Assembly: GCF_007991635.1 (NCBI RefSeq)
Contig: NZ_BJYS01000043.1
Coordinates: 1 to 64,000 of the forward strand
From: Adhaeribacter aerolatus
Lineage (GTDB): Bacteria > Bacteroidota > Bacteroidia > Cytophagales > Hymenobacteraceae
Length of the DNA: 64,000 bases
Reading direction: 5' to 3'
Below, in pieces: positions 54,100 to 63,151 of this stretch (its first letter is position 1; each line of letters opens with the position of its first letter). The notes below the pieces were generated by a model, which had not been told where the DNA came from, did no database searches, and saw nothing but the letters and a program-made list of their open reading frames with translations. The translations under genes were made by a program, and so were the position numbers.

Positions 54100-56418
54100 A
54101 TGAAAAAAATATATTATCCCATTCTGTTGCTGCTGCTAACGGGTATTTTATTTTACTGTAAGTCTAATAAAAGCCTGAGCGGCCAAGCTGCTGCCACCAC
54201 TGGTACTACCAACAACAAATTAACCAATGCGCAGGTAGATTTAAACACTTCGCCTATTGTTTCACCGACCGATGCCATAAAAATGATGCAGGTCGAAGAC
54301 GGGTTTGAGGTGAAACTAGTCGCCTCTGAACCGTTAATCAGTACGCCCGTAGCTTTAACCTTCGACAATAATAACCGGATTTGGGTGGTGGAAATGACCG
54401 GCTACATGCCCGATACGGTGGGCACCGGCGAAGAAATTCCGAACGGTAAGATTGTAATTCTGGAAGATAAAAATAAAGACGGGGTAGCTGATGAACGTAA
54501 AGTTTTTCTGGATTCATTGGTGTTGCCCCGGGCCATTTGCCTCATCGAAGATGGTATTTTGGTAGCCGAGCCGCCGCGCTTGTGGTATTACAAAATAAAA
54601 AATGATAAGCCGGTACAAAAAGTATTAGTTGACGCCGCCTACGCCGAAGGCGGCAATGTAGAGCACCAGCCCAACGGTTTGCTGCGGGCCATGGATAACT
54701 GGATTTACAATGCCAAATCGGCCAAGCGCTACCGCAAGCGGGGCGATCAGTGGGATATCGAACGCACGCACTTCCGGGGGCAGTGGGGTATTACCCAGGA
54801 TAATTATGGTCGTTTGTTTTATAACACCAACTCCGAAAATTTACTAGGCGATTTCTTCTCGCCGGGCTTGGGCGCCAGTAACCAGAATCAGCGGGGGGTG
54901 GCCGGCTTCAGCCGTAGAATAGTTGCTGATAACAAGGTGTATCCTATCCGCCCGACGCCGGGCGTAAACCGCGGTTATATGGCCGGTGTTCTGGACGAAA
55001 GTTTGCGGCTGACCAATTTTACCGCCGCCTGCGGACCAGTAGTTTACCGCGGCGATTTATTTTCTCCGGCCTACATCGGTAATATTTTTGTAGCCGAACC
55101 TTCCGCAAATTTAATTAAGCGCAATGTTGTTTCGGAGGAAGGCTATGTTTTAAACGGGCAGCAGGCTTACCAGAACCGGGAGTTTATTGCTAGTTTGGAT
55201 GAGCGTTTCCGGCCGGTAAGTTTATATAACTCACCCGAAGGCGCTATGTACGTGGTAGACATGTACCGGGGTATTATTCAGCATAAAACGTACTTAACTA
55301 CTTACCTGAAAAAAGAAATCGGCCGCCGCGAATTAACCCAACCATTAAACGCCGGCCGTATTTATAAAGTAGTACCCAAGAACAAAAAGGCCACGGCCGT
55401 AACCATACCGCAGGACCCGGACCGACTGGTGAAATTATTAGGTCATGCCAATGGGTGGGTGCGCGATAATGCTCAGCAAACCCTTATCGACGGCAAATTT
55501 ACCCAAGCCATACCGGCACTCCGGAAAATTATCAAAAATGACAAAAATCAGTTGCAGGCCATTCATGCCCTCTGGACTTTAGAGGGTTTAGGAGCGTTGC
55601 AAACCGAAGAAGTTACCGCGCTTTTGAATAATCCGGCCTGGCCTTTACGCATGCAGGCATTAAGCGTACTGCCATCAATCCTGAATAAAACTAATTACGC
55701 GCAGGTAATGCCGGTGCTGACCCAAATGGTCCAAAACGATACGTTGGCCGCGCCTTACCTTGCTTTTATCGCCAATAGTATTCAGAACTTAGATAAAACT
55801 GCCGCTAATAATATGTTGCGCCAGGTGGTGCAGAAATACCCCAATAACCAGTACGTAGCCGATGCAGTAATCAGTAACCTGCAAGGCCAGGAAGAAGTTT
55901 TCGGGAAAGAACTGGCATCGCTGGCTGCCGGTCCGGATCTGGCCATTAATAAACAAATGGGGCGTATTATCACGAATATCCGCAATGCCCGCGCCAACCG
56001 CAATCCGGAGGTGCTGCGAAAAGAATTCCCAAAAGGTGCGGCTATGTTTAATTCCACTTGCCAGACTTGCCATGGGCCAGACGGGAATGGGGTAAACGGG
56101 CTGGGACCACCATTAAATGGCTCGGAATGGGTAACCGGCGATAAAGACCGGTTAATCTCGGTGGTATTATTTGGTTTAACCGGGCCGGTAACCGTAAAAG
56201 GCCACTTGTATAAAGCGCCGGAAGTAAACGGCGATATGCCCGGCATTGGCTATAACAAAGAATTACCGAATGAAGAAATTGCCGAATTGTTAAGTTTTAT
56301 TCGTAAATCATGGCAAAATAATGCCGATAAGATAGAAACGCAGGAAGTAACCAAAGTGCGCGATAAACTGAAAGGACGGCAGAAGGCCTTTACCGAGGCC
56401 GAACTTAATAAAATGTAA
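54100..56418 (+). CDS. Haem-binding membrane-bound dehydrogenase with HEAT repeats and cytochrome c domain
   Basis: A 772-residue exported protein, probably lipid-anchored (signal 'MKKIYYPILLLLLTGILFYC', though the lipobox is not classic). The propeller (about 60-440) starts with the typical 'VEDGFEVKLVASEPLI' and 'PVALTFDNNNRIWVVEMTGYM' blocks of putative membrane-bound dehydrogenases, then HEAT repeats (about 445-620), and a C-terminal cytochrome c with CQTCH in 'FNSTCQTCHGPDGNG' (about 648-662). It probably oxidises a periplasmic sugar and hands electrons to the respiratory chain. It differs from the protein at 47177-49837 in its propeller subtype. A terminator follows 20 bp after the stop. 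Confidence 0.9.
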   Translation: MKKIYYPILLLLLTGILFYCKSNKSLSGQAAATTGTTNNKLTNAQVDLNTSPIVSPTDAIKMMQVEDGFEVKLVASEPLISTPVALTFDNNNRIWVVEMTGYMPDTVGTGEEIPNGKIVILEDKNKDGVADERKVFLDSLVLPRAICLIEDGILVAEPPRLWYYKIKNDKPVQKVLVDAAYAEGGNVEHQPNGLLRAMDNWIYNAKSAKRYRKRGDQWDIERTHFRGQWGITQDNYGRLFYNTNSENLLGDFFSPGLGASNQNQRGVAGFSRRIVADNKVYPIRPTPGVNRGYMAGVLDESLRLTNFTAACGPVVYRGDLFSPAYIGNIFVAEPSANLIKRNVVSEEGYVLNGQQAYQNREFIASLDERFRPVSLYNSPEGAMYVVDMYRGIIQHKTYLTTYLKKEIGRRELTQPLNAGRIYKVVPKNKKATAVTIPQDPDRLVKLLGHANGWVRDNAQQTLIDGKFTQAIPALRKIIKNDKNQLQAIHALWTLEGLGALQTEEVTALLNNPAWPLRMQALSVLPSILNKTNYAQVMPVLTQMVQNDTLAAPYLAFIANSIQNLDKTAANNMLRQVVQKYPNNQYVADAVISNLQGQEEVFGKELASLAAGPDLAINKQMGRIITNIRNARANRNPEVLRKEFPKGAAMFNSTCQTCHGPDGNGVNGLGPPLNGSEWVTGDKDRLISVVLFGLTGPVTVKGHLYKAPEVNGDMPGIGYNKELPNEEIAELLSFIRKSWQNNADKIETQEVTKVRDKLKGRQKAFTEAELNKM

Positions 56419-56438
56419 ACGCTATAATTTTATGTTGG

Positions 56439-56477
56439 AAAGGCTCAGGTTTTCATACTAATCTGGGCCTTTTTTTG
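56439..56477 (+). terminator. Intrinsic terminator of the MFS-DUF1080-dehydrogenase operon
   Basis: AAAGGCTCAG (56439-56448) pairs with CTGGGCCTTT (56463-56472) with one G-T pair, followed by a T-run. It lies just before the SDR gene start, so SDR expression would need read-through or its own promoter. Confidence 0.8.
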
Positions 56478-56489
56478 ATAGTTTATATT

Positions 56490-57275
56490 ATGAATCTGGA
56501 ATTAAAAGACAAAGTAATTATTGTAACGGGTGGCGCCAAAGGCATTGGCGAAGGTATTGTAAAAGTGCTGGCCGCCGAAGGTGCTATACCGGTTATTATT
56601 GGCCGTAAGGAAGAAGATAATTTGGCTACCGTAGCCACAGTAAAAGCCGCCGGCGGCCAGGCCGCACAGGTGGTTGCCGAACTAACCGATCCGGTAGCCA
56701 GCCAGGAAGCCGTAGCTGCGGTATTAAAACAATATGGCCGGATAGACGGGCTGGTAAATAATGCCGGGGTAAACGATGGTGTAGGTCTGGAGAAAGGCAG
56801 CTACGAAGGTTTTATAGCCTCGCTGCACAAAAATCTGGTACATTATTACCTGATGGCGCATTATGCCTTACCGGCCTTAAAGGAAACCAAAGGTAGCATC
56901 GTAAATATTGGCTCTAAAACCGCTGAAACCGGCCAGGGGGGCACTTCGGCATACGCGGCGGCTAACGGCGGACGGAACGCGCTCACCCGCGAATGGGCCG
57001 TTGAATTATTGCCTTACCAGATCCGGGTGAATGCTATTATTGTGGCCGAAGCCTGGACCCCGCTGTACGAAAGCTGGATTAAAACCTTTGACGATCCCGA
57101 AACGAAACTAAAGGGCATTACCGAAAAAATACCACTGGAAAAGCGTATGACCACCACAGAAGAAATTGCCAACATGGTAGTTTTTTTATTATCGCCTAAA
57201 TCCAGTCATACTACCGGCCAGCTTATTCATGTAGATGGCGGTTACGTGCATCTCGACCGGGCTCTGAATGGTTAA
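56490..57275 (+). CDS. SDR family oxidoreductase lacking the catalytic lysine
   Basis: A 261-residue cytoplasmic short-chain dehydrogenase. The cofactor loop is 'IVTGGAKGIGEGI' (11-23), NNAG is at 90-93, and the catalytic Ser and Tyr are S142 and Y155. The Y-x3-K motif reads Y155-AAA-N159 (codon AAC), so the usual lysine is replaced by Asn. The region 'NALTREWAVELLPYQIRVNA' resembles L-fucose-dehydrogenase-like SDRs. With the MFS importer it would be a logical cytoplasmic oxidation or reduction step. The start is ATG 56490, with a TTG five codons upstream. Confidence 0.9.
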   Translation: MNLELKDKVIIVTGGAKGIGEGIVKVLAAEGAIPVIIGRKEEDNLATVATVKAAGGQAAQVVAELTDPVASQEAVAAVLKQYGRIDGLVNNAGVNDGVGLEKGSYEGFIASLHKNLVHYYLMAHYALPALKETKGSIVNIGSKTAETGQGGTSAYAAANGGRNALTREWAVELLPYQIRVNAIIVAEAWTPLYESWIKTFDDPETKLKGITEKIPLEKRMTTTEEIANMVVFLLSPKSSHTTGQLIHVDGGYVHLDRALNG

Positions 57276-57404
57276 ATGGAAGCAGGAACCGGAACCTTAT
57301 CCTTGTAAACGCCGCCTAATTAGTTAGCCGGATGAAGCAACCGAATTTGTAATATGTATTTCTTGGCAATATATTTAAAAGCAAACATCACCACTATATA
57401 AACT

Positions 57405-58172
57405 ATGTCTGATTATAACCCATCTGACCGCCGGGGCTTTCTGAAAAAGGCTGCTTTGGGCGGCTTACTAACTGTCGGTATTCCCGCCATTATATCGGAA
57501 GCTTTTGCGGCCGAAAAACCTAAAAAAATAACCCTGAAGCAAAATGCCGTTATTCTGTTTCAGGGCGATTCCATTACCGATGCCGGCCGCAAAAAAGATA
57601 ATATGGATTACAACAGTCCATCGGCATTGGGCAGTGGGTACGCTTTTCTGGCTGCTGCTGATATGTTGCTGCAGCATCCCGGCAAAAGCCTGCGGGTTTA
57701 CAACAAAGGCATTAGCGGCAATAAAGTTTACCAACTGGCAGAACGTTGGGATAATGATGCGCTAGCCCTGAAACCAGATGTACTCAGCATATTAATAGGC
57801 GTAAACGATTTTTGGCACAAGCTCAATGGCAACTACGCCGGAACCATTCAAACATACCGCGACGACTTCAAAAAGCTTCTGGATCGGACCAAACAACAGT
57901 TACCGGAAGTAAAACTGATAATAGGCGAGCCCTTTGCCGTAACTGGGATTAAAGCTGTAGATGAGAAATGGTACCCGGCTTTTAACGAATACCGCCAGGC
58001 TGCCCGCGAAATTGCCGACGCTTATGGCGCCGTGTTTATTCCGTACCAGAGTGTTTTCGACAAAGCGCAAAAATCAGCTCCCGGCGTTTACTGGACTTAC
58101 GATGGTGTACACCCCAGCCTGGCCGGCGCCCGCTTAATGGCACAAGCCTGGTTAGAAACCGTAAAGGGTTAA
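57405..58172 (+). CDS. SGNH/GDSL hydrolase with twin-arginine signal
   Basis: A 255-residue exported esterase. The N-terminus 'DRRGFLKKAALGGLL' with a following hydrophobic core and 'EAFAAEKP' is a TAT signal. SGNH blocks: nucleophile S56 in 'FQGDSITDAGR', Gly in 'KGISGNKV', Asn in 'IGVNDFWHK', and the D-x2-H pair in 'YDGVHPSLAG'. Such enzymes remove acetyl or other acyl groups from carbohydrates, which fits a role in preparing the substrate of this locus. It closes the plus-strand series. Confidence 0.92.
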   Translation: MSDYNPSDRRGFLKKAALGGLLTVGIPAIISEAFAAEKPKKITLKQNAVILFQGDSITDAGRKKDNMDYNSPSALGSGYAFLAAADMLLQHPGKSLRVYNKGISGNKVYQLAERWDNDALALKPDVLSILIGVNDFWHKLNGNYAGTIQTYRDDFKKLLDRTKQQLPEVKLIIGEPFAVTGIKAVDEKWYPAFNEYRQAAREIADAYGAVFIPYQSVFDKAQKSAPGVYWTYDGVHPSLAGARLMAQAWLETVKG

Positions 58173-58397
58173 ATAATGCCTTGTTTAAATCGAGGGATTG
58201 TATTTCATGATTAATAAATAAAAGTGAGTTCATTAACCAAATTATGTTATTCAGGAAGAATCTATTTTGCTACCTGCTAAATAGGTTCCTCCTGAATGCT
58301 CAGTTAAATTTCTAAGACAAGGATGAATTACTAAAATCTATGTTGGGGTTTTGAAGACAATCAAAAAGTAAACAGCCCAACTTGCATAACACCAGTA

Positions 58398-58436
58398 AAT
58401 AAAAAAGCAGGAAAGAAGATTTCCTGCTTTTTTATT
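58398..58436. terminator. Bidirectional terminator between convergent genes
   Basis: 17-bp perfect arms (58398-58414 and 58420-58436) around a 5-nt loop, with the GC core GCAGGAAA/TTTCCTGC flanked by pairing A and T runs. It serves the convergent serC-like gene and possibly the SGNH gene. Confidence 0.88.
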
Positions 58437-58456
58437 CTTATTAAAAATATTTGGTT

Positions 58457-59545
58457 TTAGCCGATTAATTCCTGCAGTTTAAAAACCAATGCCTGCACCT
58501 GGCTAACAGAATGGGTTGGAAAGTTAGCAATTCGAATTTGGGTTTCTTTGTAGTTGCCGTAACCGCTGCCTACCACCATATCAAACGGCGTGAGTTTTTT
58601 GATGATATCAGAGGCCGGCATTTTGGTGTTAGCAATAATGGTGGTAACCGAGCGGTGGCTGGGCTCCTGCACCGCAATATCAAAATTCTGGCTGGCCGCT
58701 AAATAATCGTATAGCAGACGGGCTTTCGTTTCGGTTTCTTCCCGTATGGTTTCGATGCTTTTTTTATTCATTTCTTCGGCTACGTGGCCCAGTAAATAAA
58801 TATTCAGCACGTTGGGCGTTTCAGGGTTTTGGTAAGTTTTGGCTTTACTCAACAGCGAAGGAATGCTGTGGTACGAACCAATAGAAATTCCTTTGGCCTG
58901 GAGCGCCTCTGCTTTCGCAATGCAGCGCTCATTTAATAGCCAAACGCCTAAGCCGGCCGGTAAACCAAAGCACTTCTGCACCGAAAAATAAATGGAGTCT
59001 ACTAAGTTATAATCAAAGGCCGGGTGCGGCATCGATGATACGGCATCCACAAAAATTAAAGCGTTCGCACCGGCTTTTGCCCGGAATTTATTTATTTCAT
59101 TAACTGGCAGGCTGGCTCCCGAACTGGTTTCGTTCTGCACCAAGGCAATCAATTCCGCCGAACCCGGAATATTTATGTCATCGGCCCGGAAACCCTGACC
59201 AAACGGTACTTCGTGTTTGGTAGCTTTCCGGCCTAATTCTTCAGAAATCTGGAAGAAACGTTTTGAAAAAGAGCCGTTTACCAGGTGGAAGCTTTCTTTG
59301 GCCACGCAGTTCTGGATAGCCCGCTCCCAAATTTCGTTAGCCGAAGCTAAAAACAATATTTCCCAGCTTTGAGGTAATTGCAATAACTCGCGCAAACCTT
59401 TTTCGGCGTGGGCATAAATATCTTTAAACTGCTGGCTGCGGTGCGAAATACTGCCTATTTTATTCGCCATCGCTGTCTGCATGTGCTGGGGCACGGTTGG
59501 GTATAATTCAGAAGGGCCGGGGGTAAAATATACCTTGTTATTCAT
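58457..59545 (-). CDS. serC: Class V aminotransferase, probable phosphoserine aminotransferase
   Basis: A 362-residue PLP enzyme. 'VYFTPGPSELYPTVPQHM' opens the protein as in class V aminotransferases; the PLP Lys is in 'YFSVQKCFGLPAGLGVW', and 'NALIFVDAVSSMPH' holds the conserved Asp. Sequence alone would allow alanine-glyoxylate aminotransferase or phosphoserine aminotransferase. The adjacent SerB-SerA fusion strongly favours the phosphoserine reaction: 3-phosphohydroxypyruvate plus glutamate to phosphoserine. The start is taken at ATG 59545; another ATG is seven codons upstream. Confidence 0.85.
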   Translation of the reverse strand: MNNKVYFTPGPSELYPTVPQHMQTAMANKIGSISHRSQQFKDIYAHAEKGLRELLQLPQSWEILFLASANEIWERAIQNCVAKESFHLVNGSFSKRFFQISEELGRKATKHEVPFGQGFRADDINIPGSAELIALVQNETSSGASLPVNEINKFRAKAGANALIFVDAVSSMPHPAFDYNLVDSIYFSVQKCFGLPAGLGVWLLNERCIAKAEALQAKGISIGSYHSIPSLLSKAKTYQNPETPNVLNIYLLGHVAEEMNKKSIETIREETETKARLLYDYLAASQNFDIAVQEPSHRSVTTIIANTKMPASDIIKKLTPFDMVVGSGYGNYKETQIRIANFPTHSVSQVQALVFKLQELIG

Positions 59546-59566
59546 ATTTTTATGATTTTGTAGCAT

Positions 59567-59647
59567 TAGGTATCAAGTAGCAAGTATCTGGTAGCAAGAC
59601 CTTATATATATATCATCTTGTTACCTGATACTTGCTACCTGATACTA
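59567..59647. repeat. Imperfect inverted repeat between serBA and serC
   Basis: Arms of about 31 nt (59567-59598 and 59616-59647), differing at about four positions, consist of TATCAGGTAGCAAG-like units around an AT-rich loop. The right arm includes the stop codon of serBA (59645-59647). It could form a large hairpin in the operon mRNA and reduce serC expression. Confidence 0.75.
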
Positions 59648-61537
59648 ATACAGTATCCGGAATTTGATGGTGTGGGCTACACTTTTTAAATCCGCTACCA
59701 GGTTCTTGTCGTATTCCTTATCAATGTCGGTAATCACGTAACCAATGTGTTCGTTGGTTTTTAAATATTGGCCCAGAATATTCACATGGTTGCCGGCCAG
59801 CACGTTGTTAATATTGGCCAGTACGCCCGGCACGTTCTCGTGAATGTGAATCAGGCGATGGGCGTTTACCAATTCGGGCAATTGAATATTTGGGAAGTTT
59901 ACACTCTGGTACGTGTTACCGGTATTGATGTACTGCATAATCCGGTTCGGCACAAAGTTGGCAATATTTTCCTGGGCTTCGGACGTGCTGCCGCCAATGT
60001 GCGGCGTTAAAATCACGTTGGGCAAGCCCCGCAATTCGTTCACAAATTCTTCGGCATTGTTTTTCGGCTCGTACGGGAAAACATCTACCGCCGCACCTTT
60101 TAACTTACCAGATTTCAGGTTCTGCACCAGGCTGGCAATATCTACAATGTGGCCGCGGCTCAGGTTCAGGAAAATAGCTCCGTCTTTCATCGCCTCAAAT
60201 TCGGCGGCCCCAAACATATTTTTATTGCTGGCACGGCCGTCTACGTGCAGCGATACAAAATCGGCTAAGCCTAATAATTCTTTTAAGGTATTGCATTTGC
60301 GGGCATTACCCAGTTGCAGTTTTTCTACTACATCGTAATAATATACCTCCATGCCCAGGGCTTCGGCAATTACCGATAGCTGCGCCCCAATATTGCCATA
60401 TCCCACAATACCAAGCTTCTTACCGCGTACCTCAAAGCTGCCGGCAGCCGATTTGTCCCACTCGCCCCGGTGCATTTTTTCGCTTTTCGGGAAAATATTA
60501 CGAGCCAGCATTATTATCTGACCAATAGCCAGCTCCACCACACTGCGTGTGTTACTGTAAGGGGCATTAAATACGGAAATGCCCATTTGCAAACAAGTAT
60601 TCAGGTCTATCTGGTTGGTACCGATACAGAAAGCGCCCACACTCATTAATTTATTGGCGTTGGCCAGTACTTTTGCAGTTACCTGTGTCTTAGACCGGAT
60701 ACCCAAAATTGATACATTTTTAATCCGTTCGCACAATTCTTCTTCGCTCATGGCCCCGGTCATGGCTTCTACCTGATAACCTTCTTGCTTAAATAACTCC
60801 ACTGCTTTCGGGTGAATATTTTCGAGGAGCAGAACGCTGATGCGATTTTTAGGGTAAGAAATAGCCATGGGTAATTTATTCTGGTATAAAAATTCGTCCA
60901 GGCTGGGAGCAATGTGCTCTGCCTTGGCCACTACGTTGTCGCGGGTAATATTTTCGGTGAAGGCGTAAAATTTATTCGCCAGCCCAGCTTCTTTTATTTC
61001 GTAATCGGTATAGCCATCGCCGAGCACGTACACATCGCCTTGCAGGGCCAGGCCTTCCAGCAACTTTATTTTACCTTTATCCAGGCACAAAACATTATTC
61101 TGGTCGAAACCAATAATATTGCCCTGGTCGTCGTACTCAAAGGTATTGGCGTAAATATTTTCTTCTTTAATGCCGTACTGCGTTACAATAGGGGTAATAA
61201 ATTCTTTAAAGCCGCTCGATACAATAAAAATATTATCGGCGTACTGCTTAAAAAATTCGGTGTTGCGTTTGATAGATTCCGACACTTTGTTGTTGAGCCG
61301 GGCAATGAGCGGAGCCAAGTGTTTTTTATGTGCTTTAAGTAAAGCAATGCGTTTGGTCAGGCCTTCGGTAAAAGAGCTTTTACCTTCCATGGCGCTATTG
61401 GTCAGGTTTTTAATTTCCTGCAGAATCTGGTCTTTATTTTCGTCGTCGTGTAAGGAAATTTCACACAGTTCGTCTAATGCTTCAACCTGGGTAAAGGTAC
61501 TGTCAAAGTCTATAATAAAATATTTGTCTTTGCTCAT
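59645..61537 (-). CDS. Bifunctional phosphoserine phosphatase / phosphoglycerate dehydrogenase fusion
   Basis: A 630-residue cytoplasmic protein that joins the first and last steps of serine synthesis. Residues 1-215 are a HAD phosphoserine phosphatase (SerB): D10-F-D12-S-T, 'IVSSGFKEF' (104-113), Lys in 'KGKIKLL', and 'LGDGYTDYE' (173-178). Residues 230-545 are D-3-phosphoglycerate dehydrogenase (SerA): Rossmann loop 'GYGNIGA' (379-385), 'NTRSVVELAIGQ', and the catalytic H513 in 'TPHIGGST'. A C-terminal ACT domain (about 560-630) is the usual serine-feedback site. All catalytic residues look intact. serC follows on the same strand. Confidence 0.93.
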   Translation of the reverse strand: MSKDKYFIIDFDSTFTQVEALDELCEISLHDDENKDQILQEIKNLTNSAMEGKSSFTEGLTKRIALLKAHKKHLAPLIARLNNKVSESIKRNTEFFKQYADNIFIVSSGFKEFITPIVTQYGIKEENIYANTFEYDDQGNIIGFDQNNVLCLDKGKIKLLEGLALQGDVYVLGDGYTDYEIKEAGLANKFYAFTENITRDNVVAKAEHIAPSLDEFLYQNKLPMAISYPKNRISVLLLENIHPKAVELFKQEGYQVEAMTGAMSEEELCERIKNVSILGIRSKTQVTAKVLANANKLMSVGAFCIGTNQIDLNTCLQMGISVFNAPYSNTRSVVELAIGQIIMLARNIFPKSEKMHRGEWDKSAAGSFEVRGKKLGIVGYGNIGAQLSVIAEALGMEVYYYDVVEKLQLGNARKCNTLKELLGLADFVSLHVDGRASNKNMFGAAEFEAMKDGAIFLNLSRGHIVDIASLVQNLKSGKLKGAAVDVFPYEPKNNAEEFVNELRGLPNVILTPHIGGSTSEAQENIANFVPNRIMQYINTGNTYQSVNFPNIQLPELVNAHRLIHIHENVPGVLANINNVLAGNHVNILGQYLKTNEHIGYVITDIDKEYDKNLVADLKSVAHTIKFRILY

Positions 61538-61658
61538 AAAATAAAAGAATCTGGTGGTAGCTATGGAGCCGCTAAGTTCTGTATTTTTTATAATTTATCT
61601 AAACATCCGGAAAAATTATTCAAAATTTTAATCAAATAGCCCTAGTGCCTTGATGAAG

Positions 61659-61677
61659 AATCAAAATCCTAAACTTT
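61659..61677. repeat. 19-nt sequence shared with the dps upstream region
   Basis: AATCAAAATCCTAAACTTT is identical at 61659-61677 and at 8013-8031, and both copies lie upstream of a minus-strand gene (122 bp from serBA, 35 bp from dps). Confidence 0.6.
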
Positions 61678-61690
61678 CCGCCTGCTAAAA

Positions 61691-61722
61691 ATAAAAAATC
61701 CCGCCATTATGGGCAGGATTCC
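61691..61722 (-). terminator. Intrinsic terminator of bshA
   Basis: AATCC-x-GCC pairs with GGC-x-GGATT (61697-61705 with 61712-61720; one mismatch); the minus strand then continues with a T-rich run. It separates bshA from serBA. Confidence 0.8.
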
Positions 61723-61747
61723 TTATTATCGCCTAGCAGCGGACCTG

Positions 61748-62884
61748 TTAAACGGTTTCCATCTGGGCATCTTTTATTTTCTGATAAAATTGCTCGTATA
61801 ACGGTACAATTTTGCTGGTTTCAAAATCTTTGGCACGGGTCAGGGCATTGGCTTTGAACTGGGGCAAATTGGCATCGTCGAGCACATAAAGGGCATTTTT
61901 TACCATATCCTGTACATCGCCCACCGGACTAACAAATCCGGTTACCCCGTGAATATTCAGTTCGGGAATACCGCCGGCATTGGAAGAAATAACGGGCACC
62001 TGGCAGGCCATGGCTTCGAGTGCGGCCAAACCAAAACTTTCTTTTTCCGAAGGCATTAAAAACAAATCGGCCACCGAAAGTACTTCTTCTACGGCTTCGA
62101 GCTTACCTAAAAAACGCACATCGTTGCACACATTCAGCTTACGGCAGAGTTTTTCAGCTTTCATCCGGTCTGGTCCGTCGCCCACCATCAGCAACTTGCT
62201 AGGTATTTGCTGGCGCACCTTGTAAAATATTTTAATTACATCCTGCACCCGTTTCACGCTCCGGAAGTTAGAAGTATGCACCAGTAGCTTTTCGCCAAAC
62301 GGACTAATAGCTGTTTTAAAATGTTCTTTTCGCTGCCGCTGAAAGCGCTCTAAATTTATAAAATTAGGTATTACTTCAATCTCCTTCTCGATGCGGAAGT
62401 GGTTGTAGGTTTCGGTGCGGAGGTCGGCCGAAACCGCCGTAACGCCATCGGACTGGTTGATGCTAAAGGTAACCACCGGTTCAAAGGAAGGGTCTTTGCC
62501 CACTAAGGTAATATCGGTACCGTGCAATGTTGTAATTACCGGAATCTGAATGCCCTTGGTTTTTAATATTTGTTTGGCCATAAAAGCCGCCGAAGCGTGC
62601 GGTATGGCATAATGCACGTGCAGTATATCCAGCTTTTCGAACTGCACAATATCTACCATTTTGCTGGCCAGTGCGAGCTCGTACGGATCGTACTGAAATA
62701 GCGGGTAGGAGGGAACAATAACTTCGTGGTAAAACAGATTCTCGTTAAAAAAATCGAGACGGGCCGGCTGGCTGTATGTAATAAAATGTACCCGATGGCC
62801 TTTTAAAGCCAGTTCTTTGCCGAGTTCGGTGGCTACTACACCACTGCCGCCAAAGGTGGGGTAACAAACAATACCTATATTCAT
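61748..62884 (-). CDS. bshA: N-acetyl-alpha-D-glucosaminyl L-malate synthase
   Basis: A 378-residue GT4-family glycosyltransferase catalysing the first step of bacillithiol synthesis: UDP-GlcNAc plus L-malate to GlcNAc-malate. The opening 'MNIGIVCYPTFGGSGVVATELG' is diagnostic, followed by 'HVHYAIPHASAAFMA', 'TTLHGTDITLVG', 'GDGPDRMKAEKL' and the EX7E region 'PSEKESFGLAALEAMA'. Bacillithiol is the low-molecular-weight thiol of many Bacteroidota. The frame extends 42 bp upstream, but MNIG at 62884 is the family start. Confidence 0.95.
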   Translation of the reverse strand: MNIGIVCYPTFGGSGVVATELGKELALKGHRVHFITYSQPARLDFFNENLFYHEVIVPSYPLFQYDPYELALASKMVDIVQFEKLDILHVHYAIPHASAAFMAKQILKTKGIQIPVITTLHGTDITLVGKDPSFEPVVTFSINQSDGVTAVSADLRTETYNHFRIEKEIEVIPNFINLERFQRQRKEHFKTAISPFGEKLLVHTSNFRSVKRVQDVIKIFYKVRQQIPSKLLMVGDGPDRMKAEKLCRKLNVCNDVRFLGKLEAVEEVLSVADLFLMPSEKESFGLAALEAMACQVPVISSNAGGIPELNIHGVTGFVSPVGDVQDMVKNALYVLDDANLPQFKANALTRAKDFETSKIVPLYEQFYQKIKDAQMETV

Positions 62885-63151
62885 GAAGTAATTTAGACTT
62901 AATGGTGTACTACTTGTACGTGGCAATATTTAGTAAGGACCACTTCTAAGACCTAATAAATATTAATCAGACAAAGTAAGTAAATAGTTTTGAATTTATT
63001 TTACCCAGTTTACGAAGCATAATCAGGAAAAGAACAATAAAAACTAGGACTCATTAATTTCTAATTGCTTTTAAACTTGATTTTTTCTGATTTAAAACCA
63101 CAGCCAGGCCCGAATTCAAGCTACTTTTTGGTATAACCAAGAAGAACCGGT

